This document shows, piece after piece, positions 33,431 through 43,416 of a stretch of DNA of 51,568 nt. Within the stretch, counting starts at the first letter, position 1. Each line of letters opens with the position of its first letter. Below the pieces are notes generated by a model that made no database searches, was not told the DNA's origin, and worked only from the letters and a program-made list of their open reading frames with translations. The DNA lies in the NCBI GenBank assembly GCA_000333855.2, contig CM007333.1, positions 465,517 through 517,084 of the forward strand. The letters run 5' to 3'. The DNA comes from Endotrypanum monterogeii (Eukaryota; Euglenozoa; Kinetoplastea; Trypanosomatida; Trypanosomatidae). Position numbers and translations under genes: made by a program.

Positions 33431-35743
33431 TCATTCTAGCAGATCGTTGACAATATCGGAAAGAGAGCGATGGCGGTCGGGGGTGTCACTGCACTTGAGT
33501 GACATGACTGCACAGTCAGCATGGTTGCCACCCGCCACCTCCACACCATTTTCACATGCGCACGTTCCCATTACCGTCGGAGCAGAGCGCTTGGCGCCGT
33601 AGGGAACGCCAATTGAGTCATCCGCCATATCCACGACCCTCACACGCTTGCAGCCCGACTGTTGCGTGTTCAGATACGACTGTGTAAGGTGGCGTAGCTT
33701 CCACGTCGGCAGCAACTGCGGGACACTCAGCTGATCCTCAGGTGTACTTGACGCGACGAAGGTTCCTGCTGAATGACCTTGCGCGCAGCACGCGCGCGGC
33801 ACATCTTTGCTCGAGAAAGAAATGGTGGACTCGGATGAAGAGGTGAGGAAGTATCTTGTGCTGTTGGCATCGTCAGGCAATTGACGGCACATTCGCTCGC
33901 CTCCGCCCAGCCGCGCCGCCGCCGCCGCCCCACGACACGGCGGCTTTGTAGGGCCAATTTGAAAGCCTCGCCCTGGCCGATATGCGAGACATTCGAGCCC
34001 GTCCCCACAGACAGCGGTGTACTCGCCTGTGCCTGCCACCGCCGACAGGGGCGACTCGCCAAGACAGACTTGACCGTAGCTGTCCCCGAGCTGGGAGGAA
34101 AGCAAGTCACCTGGAAGATACGGCATCCACCGTATCGCACCGCTACCCACTGTCGACACTGCTGTCACGTCCATACCGGTGTCGTGGTGGTTCACAAAGG
34201 GTATGCGCAGGTACGGCCCAAGGCGCTGCATCACGACGTCCCCTCGACTGGGGCGGTAGTGCAGAGGCGTCGCGGAGAGAGGCCGAAGAAGCGAGACAAA
34301 GTTGACAATTTCTTGTGGCGTGCTGTGTAGCGTCGTGGGAACATGCCACACTTGGCCACTCGCGGCCGGTCCGCGCGTCTGTGACTGCAGTCGAGCCCAG
34401 CCCGAGATGACGACACCATAGTACGGTGTCCCGGCCCGCTCGGCAGAGGCCCTCTCCAAAGCAGCCGGTGTAATCGAGGCACGACTGCTGACAACCTCAA
34501 TGAGGGGCGGCTCGCACGTGTGTTTCGCTGCGTGTCCAGCAGTCGGCTGCGGTGTCTGAGCAAACAGCGCAGTGTTGTCGGGGTTCAAATGTGCGGACCT
34601 CTGGAGCTGCTCATCCCTCCCATGTAGCGGGGAAAGTAGACCGTGCCGTGCTTGAGAAAAGGGAACAAAGTAATTGAGGTTGTACGGGTAGTAGGCGGCC
34701 TCACCCCCAGACGCACGCCAGGCCACCTCCTCCGCTGACAGCGGTGGCACGGTGCAGTTGAGCGGCGCGGGGCTTGCACCCTTGATAGCTTCCAAATCAT
34801 CGCGCTCCTCCTCGAGCACCTCTACGACCGCCAGGAGACGGGCGTAACGGACATCGTCGATAAGTGCCTTTGTGCGCAGCCGCATTGCCAGCTGCTGGAT
34901 GAGCATCTCTTTTCCAAACTGGTTGTGGAGATAAACACGGACGACAAACGGCAGTCGACTGTTGTTCAGCTCCGTCGAAGCGCCCGTGCCCTCACAGGGC
35001 TGCTGCTGCTTCCGCCAATGTGTATGCAGCTGCCGCTGGTAGTCCATACGACGACCAATAGCCTCGATGGCCTCCTCCAACTGATCTGTGTCAAGCAACT
35101 TGCTCAGAACGCGGATGCCGTTGTCAGCGACACTGGCGGTGTGGGGGCCGCTCGGTGAGCGGTGGGTGCACGCTGGCCACGACATGAGCTCCACATGACC
35201 CAAGTGAAGCCACGTGTCGTCCAAGTAGAGATGGTCGACTCGATGTGATTCAAAGAAGGTGCGCAGTGGGGACATGTCTCCCAATGCCTCTGTGTACTTA
35301 AAGTCGCCTGTGTGCAGGTACGTGGCACCGGACGGTGTCTCCAGATAAATCATGGCGCTACCTGGGATATGAAATGCGGGAAGCAGGGTAACGTACACGA
35401 TAAAGTCTGCGGTGGTGGGACTCCCTCCTGCGCTAGGCACCGCTCCACACGCTGCAAGAAGAGGAGTGCGAGACCAAAAGGGGAGACCCAACACTCTTCC
35501 GCGCAGCCCTTCGAATTTGTTGAGCAGGAGGTGTCGGGTGAGGGTGCCTGTGATGATAATGCCCGCTGTCCACGTCGAGCTGAGTCCCTTCATGTGGTCG
35601 GTGTGGAAGTGAGTAAGAAAAAACACTTCCGGCCCGCCCGCGACGGGGCCAACACCGTGGATCCACTTCTTTCGACTACGGAGGTGACTGTCGAGCAGAG
35701 CCGGAAACTCGTCGATGACGACGGGGAGCGACGGCACGCGCAT
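33431..35743 (-). CDS. SNM1: SNM1/Artemis-type metallo-beta-lactamase nuclease (770 aa)
   Basis: The N-terminal half is a metallo-beta-lactamase fold of the DNA-repair (SNM1/DCLRE1/Artemis) group. It has HxHxDH metal motif FLTHFHTDHMKG (His45, His47, Asp49, His50), the HTGDF motif (His144, Asp147) and an LYLDDT strand near residue 174. A beta-CASP region follows. The VVISGWARL strand and the later VPTTLHSTPQEIVNFVSLLRP match the beta-CASP C-terminal motif in which His-Ser contributes to the active site. Family members are 5' exonucleases or endonucleases in interstrand cross-link repair, telomere processing or end joining. The C-terminal 170 residues are low complexity. I use the ATG at 35743 (MRVPSLPVVIDEF); the frame continues upstream only through proline codons to a TTG. 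No N-terminal zinc finger of the SNM1A type is seen. The subtype (A, B or Artemis) is not settled. Confidence 0.9.
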   Translation of the reverse strand: MRVPSLPVVIDEFPALLDSHLRSRKKWIHGVGPVAGGPEVFFLTHFHTDHMKGLSSTWTAGIIITGTLTRHLLLNKFEGLRGRVLGLPFWSRTPLLAACGAVPSAGGSPTTADFIVYVTLLPAFHIPGSAMIYLETPSGATYLHTGDFKYTEALGDMSPLRTFFESHRVDHLYLDDTWLHLGHVELMSWPACTHRSPSGPHTASVADNGIRVLSKLLDTDQLEEAIEAIGRRMDYQRQLHTHWRKQQQPCEGTGASTELNNSRLPFVVRVYLHNQFGKEMLIQQLAMRLRTKALIDDVRYARLLAVVEVLEEERDDLEAIKGASPAPLNCTVPPLSAEEVAWRASGGEAAYYPYNLNYFVPFSQARHGLLSPLHGRDEQLQRSAHLNPDNTALFAQTPQPTAGHAAKHTCEPPLIEVVSSRASITPAALERASAERAGTPYYGVVISGWARLQSQTRGPAASGQVWHVPTTLHSTPQEIVNFVSLLRPLSATPLHYRPSRGDVVMQRLGPYLRIPFVNHHDTGMDVTAVSTVGSGAIRWMPYLPGDLLSSQLGDSYGQVCLGESPLSAVAGTGEYTAVCGDGLECLAYRPGRGFQIGPTKPPCRGAAAAARLGGGERMCRQLPDDANSTRYFLTSSSESTISFSSKDVPRACCAQGHSAGTFVASSTPEDQLSVPQLLPTWKLRHLTQSYLNTQQSGCKRVRVVDMADDSIGVPYGAKRSAPTVMGTCACENGVEVAGGNHADCAVMSLKCSDTPDRHRSLSDIVNDLLE

Positions 35744-35745
35744 GG

Positions 35746-35761
35746 CTGGGGGGGGGGGGGG
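35746..35761 (-). promoter_or_regulatory. C14-AG tract two bases before the SNM1 start
   Basis: In the transcript fourteen C residues (35761-35748) are followed by AG (35747-35746), CC and the ATG. It has the form of a splice acceptor but would leave only two nucleotides between spliced leader and AUG. Confidence 0.35.
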
Positions 35762-35910
35762 AATAGGCGGGAAAGTGCGAAGCGCGAGCTGCAAAGGGCT
35801 GATCAAGTCTCGATAGTGAAAATTATTCCACAGAACGGGACGTTACACCGCTCGCTGCAGATGGGTGCTTGCACAATTGACCACGAATGCCAACGCCCTG
35901 TTGGATTTTC

Positions 35911-35960
35911 CTTATGTGCAAAAAAAAAAAAGAAAAACACGAAGGAGGAGGGTGGGGGAA
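35911..35960 (-). promoter_or_regulatory. Putative trans-splice acceptor, SNM1 gene
   Basis: A long pyrimidine tract on the minus strand (about 35960-35920, C-rich then about twelve T) is followed by AG at 35912-35911. The 5' UTR would be about 168 nt. Confidence 0.5.
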
Positions 35961-36312
35961 ATAGATGGGGCGCGGTGTGTCTTGAAGGGGTTTTGCAACC
36001 TCGTCAACGATAATGGGGGAAAAAACAGCATCGATTCCAGCCTCACTCTCCTCACGTCCCGCCTTCAGCCACACCTTCACATTATTCCCTTCGCCACTGC
36101 ACTGCTCCTGCTGAACTTCCAAACCCCTAGCAAGCGTGCATGTCACCTTTGCTAGATCAATTCCTGCTGATCGATATCACCTCCTTTTTTTTTTACTCGG
36201 GCGAAGCGGAGGGGTGGAGAATGGGGCGGAGCACACACATCATTTAACAAAAAGAAATTAACGGAAATACACACACAAAGATGAATCTTTTTTCTCCTAA
36301 TGTCGGATCGCT

Positions 36313-36332
36313 CTGTCTGTCTGTCTGTCTGT
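36313..36332. repeat. (CTGT)n tetranucleotide repeat
   Basis: About five ctgt units followed by irregular TG-rich sequence. Confidence 0.85.
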
Positions 36333-36523
36333 GTATGTCTGTGTGTGAGTCTGCCTGTGCATCCCTCTTTCTCTGTGGATATTTTCAACCTAAATAAAAC
36401 GCGTTCGACGACAAAGACAAGAACAGAAAAAATATATAACCACCACACACACACACACACGCGCGCGCAAATATCGTATTCTTTTTTTTTTAAGCATTGG
36501 GGAACATACAAAAAAAAAAATAA

Positions 36524-36549
36524 ATATATATATATATATATATATATAT
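36524..36549. repeat. (TA)n microsatellite
   Basis: TA dinucleotides directly after an A10 run in the large intergenic region. Confidence 0.9.
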
Positions 36550-36651
36550 TGGTAACTAAGCATCTCTTGGGAGTAAAAATAATGAATATAAATATGATGA
36601 GTGTCATGGAGATTTCACTCTTTCTTTCCCTACTCCACACACGAGTATATT

Positions 36652-36682
36652 CATATATATATAAATATATATATATATATAT
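36652..36682. repeat. (TA)n microsatellite, interrupted
   Basis: TA-rich dinucleotide tract about 100 bp from the preceding one. Confidence 0.9.
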
Positions 36683-37831
36683 GTGTATAATTATGTATAT
36701 TTGAAGGTATGTAAGTCCCCAAGGCAGCAGGGGGGGAGGGGGAGGAAGTGCAAAAAAAAAAAAAAACATACAACTGACACCCATTTATCATTGGCCTTTC
36801 TCTCTCTCTCTCTCTCTCTCGCCTTTTGGTTTTCTTCTGGGCGAAGGGGGTTACAAACCCTCACGGCATACCGCTGTCTCCTCCTGCACCACTCCACCGC
36901 AGCTCCCTTTCTTCATTCCTATTTTTTTTTGCGGGGGAGCGGGGCAGGATGGCTGTTCCATCTCCTCCACATTTTTTTTTTAACCACCTTCGCAATGTTC
37001 ACAATTCTTGCGCCATGTCGAAACACAGCGGCAGAACCGAGACACATGAGAATGCAGTGGTGGTGGAGGGACACTAGCACCAGGCGATGGAGTCTGACAC
37101 AGAGGTGGTCTGCCCTTGTGCTAACCACGCCACCCTCTTCCTCCACCTCCTATAGGGTAGCTACGGATGTGAATAAGTCCCTTGAGAGCCTAGATGTCGG
37201 TTTATGCACGAGTATTGGCGGTGATGTGTACTAGGCACGACACACCTACGACTGCACCCTAATGCCCCCCAACAGGCGCTTTATCCTCTTCACCAAGCAT
37301 ATATAACTGTGTATAGATGTATTTATATTGCGCGACCGGCACTGGAGGCCGCACAGGTGCTGGGCGCGCGGGGTCAAGGGCGCCACAAGCTCTGTGGTCA
37401 GGCCGTCTTCGCGCGTTGCGTCCTCTTCAAAGGGGAGGCAGCGTGTCAGCCGTTATTCCGTTTTTCCGCGTGTGGGCCGCAACGAGCAATGCAGTCAAAG
37501 GTGTACCGAACGACGGTGTCCCCAGCAGAGAAAAAAAAATGCTGGCCAGAGACTGCAGCAGCAGCAGGAGCAGCAGTGGAGACAAGAGGGGAGAGAGAGG
37601 GGCGGGTCCTTTCCGGACGCAGCACTCTCTTCCACGATACCCCTTCTCCCTCCCCCGATGTACTTTCAGAGCCTCACCACTCAGTGAAAGGGTGTTGGAG
37701 CCCTTTGGTCTGAAGTCAGGAGCGATGAAATAATTGCACGTGTTGCAGTCACCCTGTTCTTGGCATGGACCCCTCTCAGTATGCCACACGGTCCACAGAC
37801 ATGATGCCTCCGGTGTCGCACACACGCACCA

Positions 37832-37858
37832 TTATATATATATATATATATATATATT
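37832..37858. repeat. (TA)n microsatellite
   Basis: About thirteen TA dinucleotides. Confidence 0.95.
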
Positions 37859-38275
37859 TCGGGTGTGGTGAGGAGCCGAGATTGCGCGGACTCGATTGAT
37901 CTGAATCGCTTTACACAACACTAGGGAATTTCCATCAGCTCCTGTCATTCGTGACTGTGTTCATTTTCACGTACTAGAGAAGGCTAGCTACTCTCGCACA
38001 CGGTGTCTGTGATTTATTAAGACCATCGGACCTGCTCGAGGACGACGTTGCAGTATTGGTTGAGGTTCGCTAACCCCATCTTGGGCTTCCACCCAACGTC
38101 ACGCGAGATGAAGAGGGTCTAGGCGTCTTGCATGCGTGCGCTTCAGCAGGTGGACCATCGCTTCGAGCCGGTAAAATGGGATGAAGCACTACGCGAAATC
38201 TCGACCACGCACAGCCCTTCGGGAGAGGAAGGGGGGGGATCTTGGCACTCGGACCTGCACACCCATATAGGCATT

Positions 38276-38321
38276 GACACACACACAGACACAGACACAG
38301 ACACACACATACACACACACA
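38276..38321. repeat. (CA)n/(GACA)n microsatellite
   Basis: CA dinucleotides interspersed with regular GACA units, then pure CA. Confidence 0.9.
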
Positions 38322-38618
38322 ATGCTTGCATGTCACTAGCGCGTCTCGTATTATTCGAGACGAGAAAATGACAGGAGCAGATGGCAGAGGACTTACTGCA
38401 CGTCGAAGGGCTACAGGGGTGGAGAGGGACTTGCACAGATTTCTCCAAGACGCGCGACTCACCAGTCATCTTGTTGACATGACCTTCGGTGATCCCATCA
38501 CTGCCACCATCTCTGCATCACACGAGTATCTGCCAGTGCACCAATGTACACCTCTTGCATGCGGAGCGTGCACCGCCAGGCAATGTGGCGTGAACAGGGA
38601 GCGGGCAAACATGAACAA

Positions 38619-38671
38619 ATATATATATCTATATATCTATATATATATATATATATAGATATAGATATATC
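38619..38671. repeat. TA-rich imperfect palindrome
   Basis: A central (TA)n is flanked on the left by two tatct units and on the right by agata units, so both halves are nearly reverse-complementary and could extrude as a hairpin. Confidence 0.85.
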
Positions 38672-39258
38672 TACGGGCGGATGTTGCACTTTTGCAGTGC
38701 ACACACCCGCTCCACTCAATTCCAAGAGTATGTGAGCACAACAGGGCAGTTGTAAAAATAGCAGAAGGATACCAGCTGTCTGTGTCCCTCTGTGTGTATG
38801 TGTGTGCGTCGGTACAGATGGGGAAAAGGGGTACTGCTATGAAAGGAGCTTACCCAGACTTCCACAACAGTGATACGATTGCAAAAAAAAAAACATCACA
38901 ACCACTCAAGGAAGCAACCATCTTTGGCTACAACAACCACACACACACACACACACGTATTGCGTATCAAAACAAATGCATGTCTGTGTGTGTGTGTGTG
39001 CTTGTGGGGTAATAGAAATAGAGGATTCACTTAGAGAGAGGGGCCAGTATCGCATACAAGTGCGTCCCCGCTCTCTTTTAGAGGTGCACACCTCTTCTCA
39101 GCATTCAGCAAGTGCGCATCAGCGATGCGTGAGTTAGGCATCCCCTCCGCCAATCATCCCTGCCCCTACCCAACACATCTGGACCTCTTCCACAGTTTCT
39201 GACATAACATTCCCCCTTTTTCTCCCTTCAGTATGCAACACCGTTGTGATGCACACGA

Positions 39259-42246
39259 CTAGCTCTTTTTGGCGTGCTTCTTCGCGTTCGCCGTCACTGG
39301 AGAAGTCGTTGGAAGTGGAGGCATGCCAGCCAGCTTTCGGATCTCACTGTACGTGTACGCTTTGCCCAGCTCCGAGCTCGCCTTGATGCGAAGAAATTTG
39401 TCCTCAGTAACGAAGATGACTTTGGCACCTTGGCACTGATTAAGATAAACGGCGTACCCTAGAATGCGATCGTCATTTGTGTTGGCATGCTTGTCATAAC
39501 CCTCGACTACCTCTGTTCGCTTCTGAAGAAGTAGTAAGTGACTCCTTGCCGCGTCACTCAAGCAGGCTGCAATCCAATTCCGCAACTCATGAGCTCTTTG
39601 CCGGCGCCACTCACGATCGCGCGTGCCGCCCACACCGAGAGTATTTGCTGTGATGGCAGCGTTATCAGTCTTTCCCCCTCCCCCTCCCCGATCCTTGTGC
39701 ATGCGGTCTAGTTCGTCGAGTACAGTGAAGGGGATGCCCAGGCGCCATTTCTCCAAGAGCAGGTTCATAACGCCCGGCTCCGAGTCGAGCAGGGAGGAGG
39801 TGTCAAACACCAAACATGTCATATCACCGTTGCGATCACCATCACTCCTTCGGCCTGAGGTGCGAGCAGCACACCTGTCCGCCTGAGAGGATATACTACT
39901 GGAGGAGGTCGCGCTGGCGGTTACAACCGATGTGGCTTTCGGACTCGCCTTGCTCGTTGCTGTGGCGCTTTGGGTCACAGGCTTGTAGGCATGATACGGG
40001 GATGGTGATATCGAAAGAGGAGGCACCTTCATGTGCTCCCCGTTACTGCCTTCGCCCCCCCTCAGCACTCGTGTGGAGTCCTCCGCCCGCGCTGCACGAA
40101 GGGACTGCGAGGCCATCGCAGCGAACGGCGCGGGTGTCGACCAGGAAGGTGGCAACAACACCACGCCACTCTTGGACGGGGGCAGAGACGGTGGGGACTG
40201 TGAGGGTTGGTCAGGTATGGAGGTCGCCAGCGATGTGGCTGCGGGACTGTTCGTGATCCCTGGCTCACCAATGGGCACCGGTGCTGCAAGGCTGCGCAAC
40301 TTGTTCATTACCTGCTTCGCCGGCACATGCCTGACTGTGGAATTTTGTGAGTCCAACGAAGTCACGGTGTTCGTGCATCGGGTGTTGCTGCGCGTGCCCT
40401 TCGCCAATCGAGCTTTCAACGCCACACCCGCGCTCTCCTTCTTTGCATTGGAGGCGAGGTCACTCTTCCGCGATGGTGCCCGAGTACCACTCGCCTTGGC
40501 AGTTGCATTGCCACTAACATGGTTGACGCTACTGTCACCCCAAGGCAGGGCGTCCTGGGGTACAGCGGTGCACGAGGCCAGGCCCAGGTCGCGCCTGTCG
40601 CTGCCGATCGATACAGGCCAGGTCGCGGCTGTCGTTGCTTTGGTCAATGTGTGGTCTTGCTGCTGCGTGCTCCCCGCGGTGACCTCCAGAGGTGGTCCCC
40701 GTGACAGAACTCTCTTCTCCTCCTCCTCTTTTTTCCTCCGAGCTGCAACCGAGCGTGGCATTGGCAAAGGTATATGTCTTGGTTGCGGAAGAACATCTTG
40801 CCCACGAAGACGTGAGGGGTTCATCAAAGAAGACCATGGTGCGGTCAGCGTCGGAACCGACGCCGCAGAGGACGCCAGGGTGGACCCCTCGTTGGCGATG
40901 TGAGACGACGACGTGGCAGATGAGGACGCCCTTTGACGGAGCTGTGCGAGGCGCGTCGCGTTATTGCATGGCGGAACGGAGGTTGATGGATCCAGTAACG
41001 GATCAGGCTCCACCTGCTTCGTAACCGACATGCACGGCGGTCCGAGGGGGGGCTGGGAAGGTACCGGTGTTTCACGGATAGCAGGCGCACCACCGACCAC
41101 ACCGTTCGCTGACGACAAGTAGGGATGCCGATCACTCTTTTTCTCAGATGCCGAGGCGACGCGAGGGTTGGCGGCGCGCAGGCGACCCAGAAGCGAGACG
41201 GTCGACTTCGCGTGGTCGAGCTCTGGGGCCGTGCCATCGCCGCCATCCGCCGACTCCTCATTATCATAGAGCGTTGCCAGCGCCTTCGACTTGACAGAAC
41301 TTGAGGTGGGTCTGAGATCTGTGGAGTCCACCGCACCGTTGGCCATCGACCCCCCCGGTGACTCCTTGCGTTTCCCCTCCGCGCCCTCCTCTTCTTCGTT
41401 CTCCAAGGAAGGTGGAGTGCAACGTGACGGGGGAACACACGGGCCGCTGCGCGAGCGCTTCAGTCGGTCCGTCCGAAGTACCGCGAGTGTGGCATGAGCG
41501 GTTGTGCCGTTCAAAAAGGAGAGGCGGTGGGCGAGCTCAGATGTGTAGGGTGATGACAGACACGATGACGATGTCGAGGATGGGCAGTTGCCACCGAGCT
41601 CGGCGCAGAAATCACCACGGCGGCGAAGCGGTGACTCTTCGTTGCGGTGTAGTTGTTGCGACAAACTTTTTGATTCGCTCGAGGACGCAGACACAGGTGT
41701 TAGCCCAGCCAATGCCCGAAGCCTTGCGAGCGACGACGACGCTGGTGCCTTCGAGGGTAGAGGCGATGAGCAAGAGGAGTGCCCTGGCGACGGCTCCTTT
41801 AGTGGTGGCACACTGATGTCTCTGTGCACTGCCTTCGGTGACGACGGAGGCGGTCGTGGTTGAGTGAGCGCTGCTGCTCTGCAACCGACACGTTCGCCTT
41901 CCCTTGTGGAAGGCTTTGCCGACCCTTTCGTTGCCCTCGTTTGGCGCTGTCGTCTAGACCCCCCTTCCTTCTCATTTGTGACGTGACCCCGCAACTGGTT
42001 TGAGGGGGTATCTCCAGTTGTACTGGAGCTTGACAGCGCTGAGGAGAACGATGTGGCAACGGAGGAATCACCGTTAACGCTACCGCTACTGCCAGTACGC
42101 GCCGTAGGTACCGCGGGTGTCGCTATCGAATTAGCGCTTCGCTTACCATCAACGCTAGTTACTATGTCCCGCACCTCCGGCGTGTCCTGCGGTGTGGCGG
42201 GGAGGCACCGACTGTGCCATTTGGACGCCGCCGGCTGTTTGCTCAT
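39259..42246 (-). CDS. PIN-domain putative endoribonuclease (995 aa)
   Basis: The C-terminal 180 residues form a PIN-like nuclease domain (about 810-985). The four acidic positions expected at the metal site are present: Asp815 in LVFDTSSLL, Glu845 in VLDELDRMH, Asp925/Asp926 in NTNDDRILGY and Asp949 in VTEDKFLR. The arrangement resembles Swt1/SMG6-type PIN domains that cleave single-stranded RNA in mRNA quality control, though I cannot assign an orthologue. The preceding 800 residues are Ser/Pro/Ala/Thr-rich with no visible domain and are probably disordered. The ATG at 42246 (MSKQPAASKW) is chosen because the frame upstream runs through a (TA)n tract giving Tyr-Ile repeats and would need a non-ATG or implausible start. 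A basic Lys-rich end (AKKHAKKS) could be a nuclear or RNA-binding tail. Confidence 0.85.
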   Translation of the reverse strand: MSKQPAASKWHSRCLPATPQDTPEVRDIVTSVDGKRSANSIATPAVPTARTGSSGSVNGDSSVATSFSSALSSSSTTGDTPSNQLRGHVTNEKEGGSRRQRQTRATKGSAKPSTREGERVGCRAAALTQPRPPPSSPKAVHRDISVPPLKEPSPGHSSCSSPLPSKAPASSSLARLRALAGLTPVSASSSESKSLSQQLHRNEESPLRRRGDFCAELGGNCPSSTSSSCLSSPYTSELAHRLSFLNGTTAHATLAVLRTDRLKRSRSGPCVPPSRCTPPSLENEEEEGAEGKRKESPGGSMANGAVDSTDLRPTSSSVKSKALATLYDNEESADGGDGTAPELDHAKSTVSLLGRLRAANPRVASASEKKSDRHPYLSSANGVVGGAPAIRETPVPSQPPLGPPCMSVTKQVEPDPLLDPSTSVPPCNNATRLAQLRQRASSSATSSSHIANEGSTLASSAASVPTLTAPWSSLMNPSRLRGQDVLPQPRHIPLPMPRSVAARRKKEEEEKRVLSRGPPLEVTAGSTQQQDHTLTKATTAATWPVSIGSDRRDLGLASCTAVPQDALPWGDSSVNHVSGNATAKASGTRAPSRKSDLASNAKKESAGVALKARLAKGTRSNTRCTNTVTSLDSQNSTVRHVPAKQVMNKLRSLAAPVPIGEPGITNSPAATSLATSIPDQPSQSPPSLPPSKSGVVLLPPSWSTPAPFAAMASQSLRAARAEDSTRVLRGGEGSNGEHMKVPPLSISPSPYHAYKPVTQSATATSKASPKATSVVTASATSSSSISSQADRCAARTSGRRSDGDRNGDMTCLVFDTSSLLDSEPGVMNLLLEKWRLGIPFTVLDELDRMHKDRGGGGGKTDNAAITANTLGVGGTRDREWRRQRAHELRNWIAACLSDAARSHLLLLQKRTEVVEGYDKHANTNDDRILGYAVYLNQCQGAKVIFVTEDKFLRIKASSELGKAYTYSEIRKLAGMPPLPTTSPVTANAKKHAKKS

Positions 42247-42263
42247 GCACGTCTGTAGTAGGC

Positions 42264-42350
42264 CTCGTGTGACAAAATATAAATATATATATATATAAAT
42301 AAATAAATATATATATATATTTATATCAAAGGAGGTGGGGGGATGGGTCC
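42264..42350 (-). promoter_or_regulatory. Putative trans-splice acceptor, PIN gene (weak)
   Basis: The minus strand has a C-rich tract (about 42347-42330) and then a TA-rich stretch before AG at 42265-42264. That would leave only an 18-nt 5' UTR. Alternative AGs occur further upstream, so the site is uncertain. Confidence 0.25.
42275..42326. repeat. (TA)n/(AAAT)n-rich repeat in the PIN 5' region
   Basis: Two TA runs separated by aaataaataaat, starting about 30 nt upstream of the PIN start codon. Confidence 0.9.
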
Positions 42351-43289
42351 TTTCTTTTCTGTCTTTTTTTTTTGATTTTTTTCCCCGTAAGCGAAGAGTG
42401 TGAAAAGTTTGATGACGGGATTTTATGACACACACACACACACACAGTGCCGATGTTGTCGTTGCACGATTGCTTCTTGACCCCCTTTTGGCTCCTCTGT
42501 TCAGAAATACTAGCGCAGCTCACAGGTGAGCTTGAGAGCAAAGCCGTTGGCCTCGGCAACAACTGCGTCGTGGTTTCCGTGAACGGCAGCGCGGGCGAGC
42601 ACACGTCGTGGTGAATCGGGAAGTCAAAGGAAGTGGAGGTGATGAGGATGGCAGGAATGGAGGGGGAAAAGAATGCAGAAAGGAATAAGCGGAATATACA
42701 TCGAATCCATGAATGAGCCCCCTACCCACCCCCACTCCCCCTCCCCCGAAAAAAAAAAGAAAAGGAGGAGAACACAGGCGAGGCGGGATGGGGGAAGAAA
42801 AAGCAGCGGTCGGTCACTCCAGTATTTTTCCTCTCTGATTTGAGACCACAGGGTCGTCAAGCCAGTCTCAGGTCAGACGAGTTATGAGGGGAGGGGAGAG
42901 ATTTTGTAGCCCCAGGTTATTACCACAGAAGACAAACATAAAAATAGGGCAGAGGCTATAAATACCACTACCACAACCTCCGCCGCCCTGCATGGGCGGT
43001 CGTGGTGATGGTATTTGCACTGAAACGTGTTTTAGGTGACTCATGGTAGTTAACCCTGCTGTGAAACTCGCTCTTGCTGCCTCCTCCCCATGCACTCCCT
43101 TCCCCCCCCCCTTTCGTCAACGTCGCTGCTCGACTTGGTACACACTCACCCCGTAGCAACGGTGAGAGTTTCCGTGTGTGTGTCTGTGTCTTCGAGAATG
43201 GAGTAAATGGGCAACAGATGATGGAGGGAAATTCCCCACCCCCTTTCAGCAAACATAGAAAGCAAAGAAATCATACACTCATGAAAAGT

Positions 43290-43341
43290 ACACACACACA
43301 CACACACACATACACACACATATATATATATATATATATAT
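43290..43341. repeat. Compound (CA)n-(TA)n microsatellite
   Basis: About fourteen CA units, nearly uninterrupted, are followed directly by about ten TA units, roughly 75 nt past the phosphatase stop codon. Confidence 0.95.
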
Positions 43342-43416
43342 GGGTATGTATGTGAATATAGAAGCAGATACAGAGGGAGGAAAGAGGGGGGGGGGAGAAA
43401 TGTTTTACCAGCCCGC

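Larger units (their letters stand above)
35744..39258. other. Large intergenic region, 3.5 kb
   Basis: The largest gap in the window. It holds G14 (35748-35761), A12 (about 35920), (TA)n at 36524-36549, 36652-36682, 37832-37858 and 38619-38671, (CTGT)n at 36313-36332, (CT)n near 36800-36820, (CA)n at 38276-38321 and 38940-38957, and (TG)n near 38981-39002. Between these are repeat-poor blocks of more balanced composition (about 37000-37300, 37320-37520, 37980-38200 and 38460-38600). The frames in them are short and resemble no family. They could be the PIN gene's long 3' UTR, degenerate retroposon remnants or an unannotated non-coding transcript. Confidence 0.6.
42247..43416. other. Intergenic region between phosphatase and PIN genes
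   Basis: About 1.2 kb without a gene. It contains TA-rich DNA at 42275-42326, T9 near 42365, (CA)n at 42428-42446, A11 near 42750, C10 near 43101, the compound (CA)n-(TA)n at 43290-43341 and G10 near 43387. The open frames are repeat-derived. Confidence 0.7.

Noticed and set aside
35744..35806. N-terminal extension of the SNM1 gene
   Set aside because: The upstream frame begins with TTG and is mainly a poly-Pro run from a homopolymer tract; a nuclear eukaryotic gene should use the ATG at 35743.
36152..36784. A 210-codon minus-strand frame with apparent hydrophobic segments
   Set aside because: The apparent membrane segments are Tyr-Ile repeats from (TA)n and Phe runs from poly(A/T) tracts.
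38030..38600. A possible SIDER-type retroposon remnant
   Set aside because: Composition and position fit, but I could not identify a diagnostic signature, target-site duplication or poly(A) end by eye, so I did not annotate it.
42247..42441. N-terminal extension of the PIN gene
   Set aside because: It includes translated (TA)n and poly-Lys sequence and lies across the presumed leader region.
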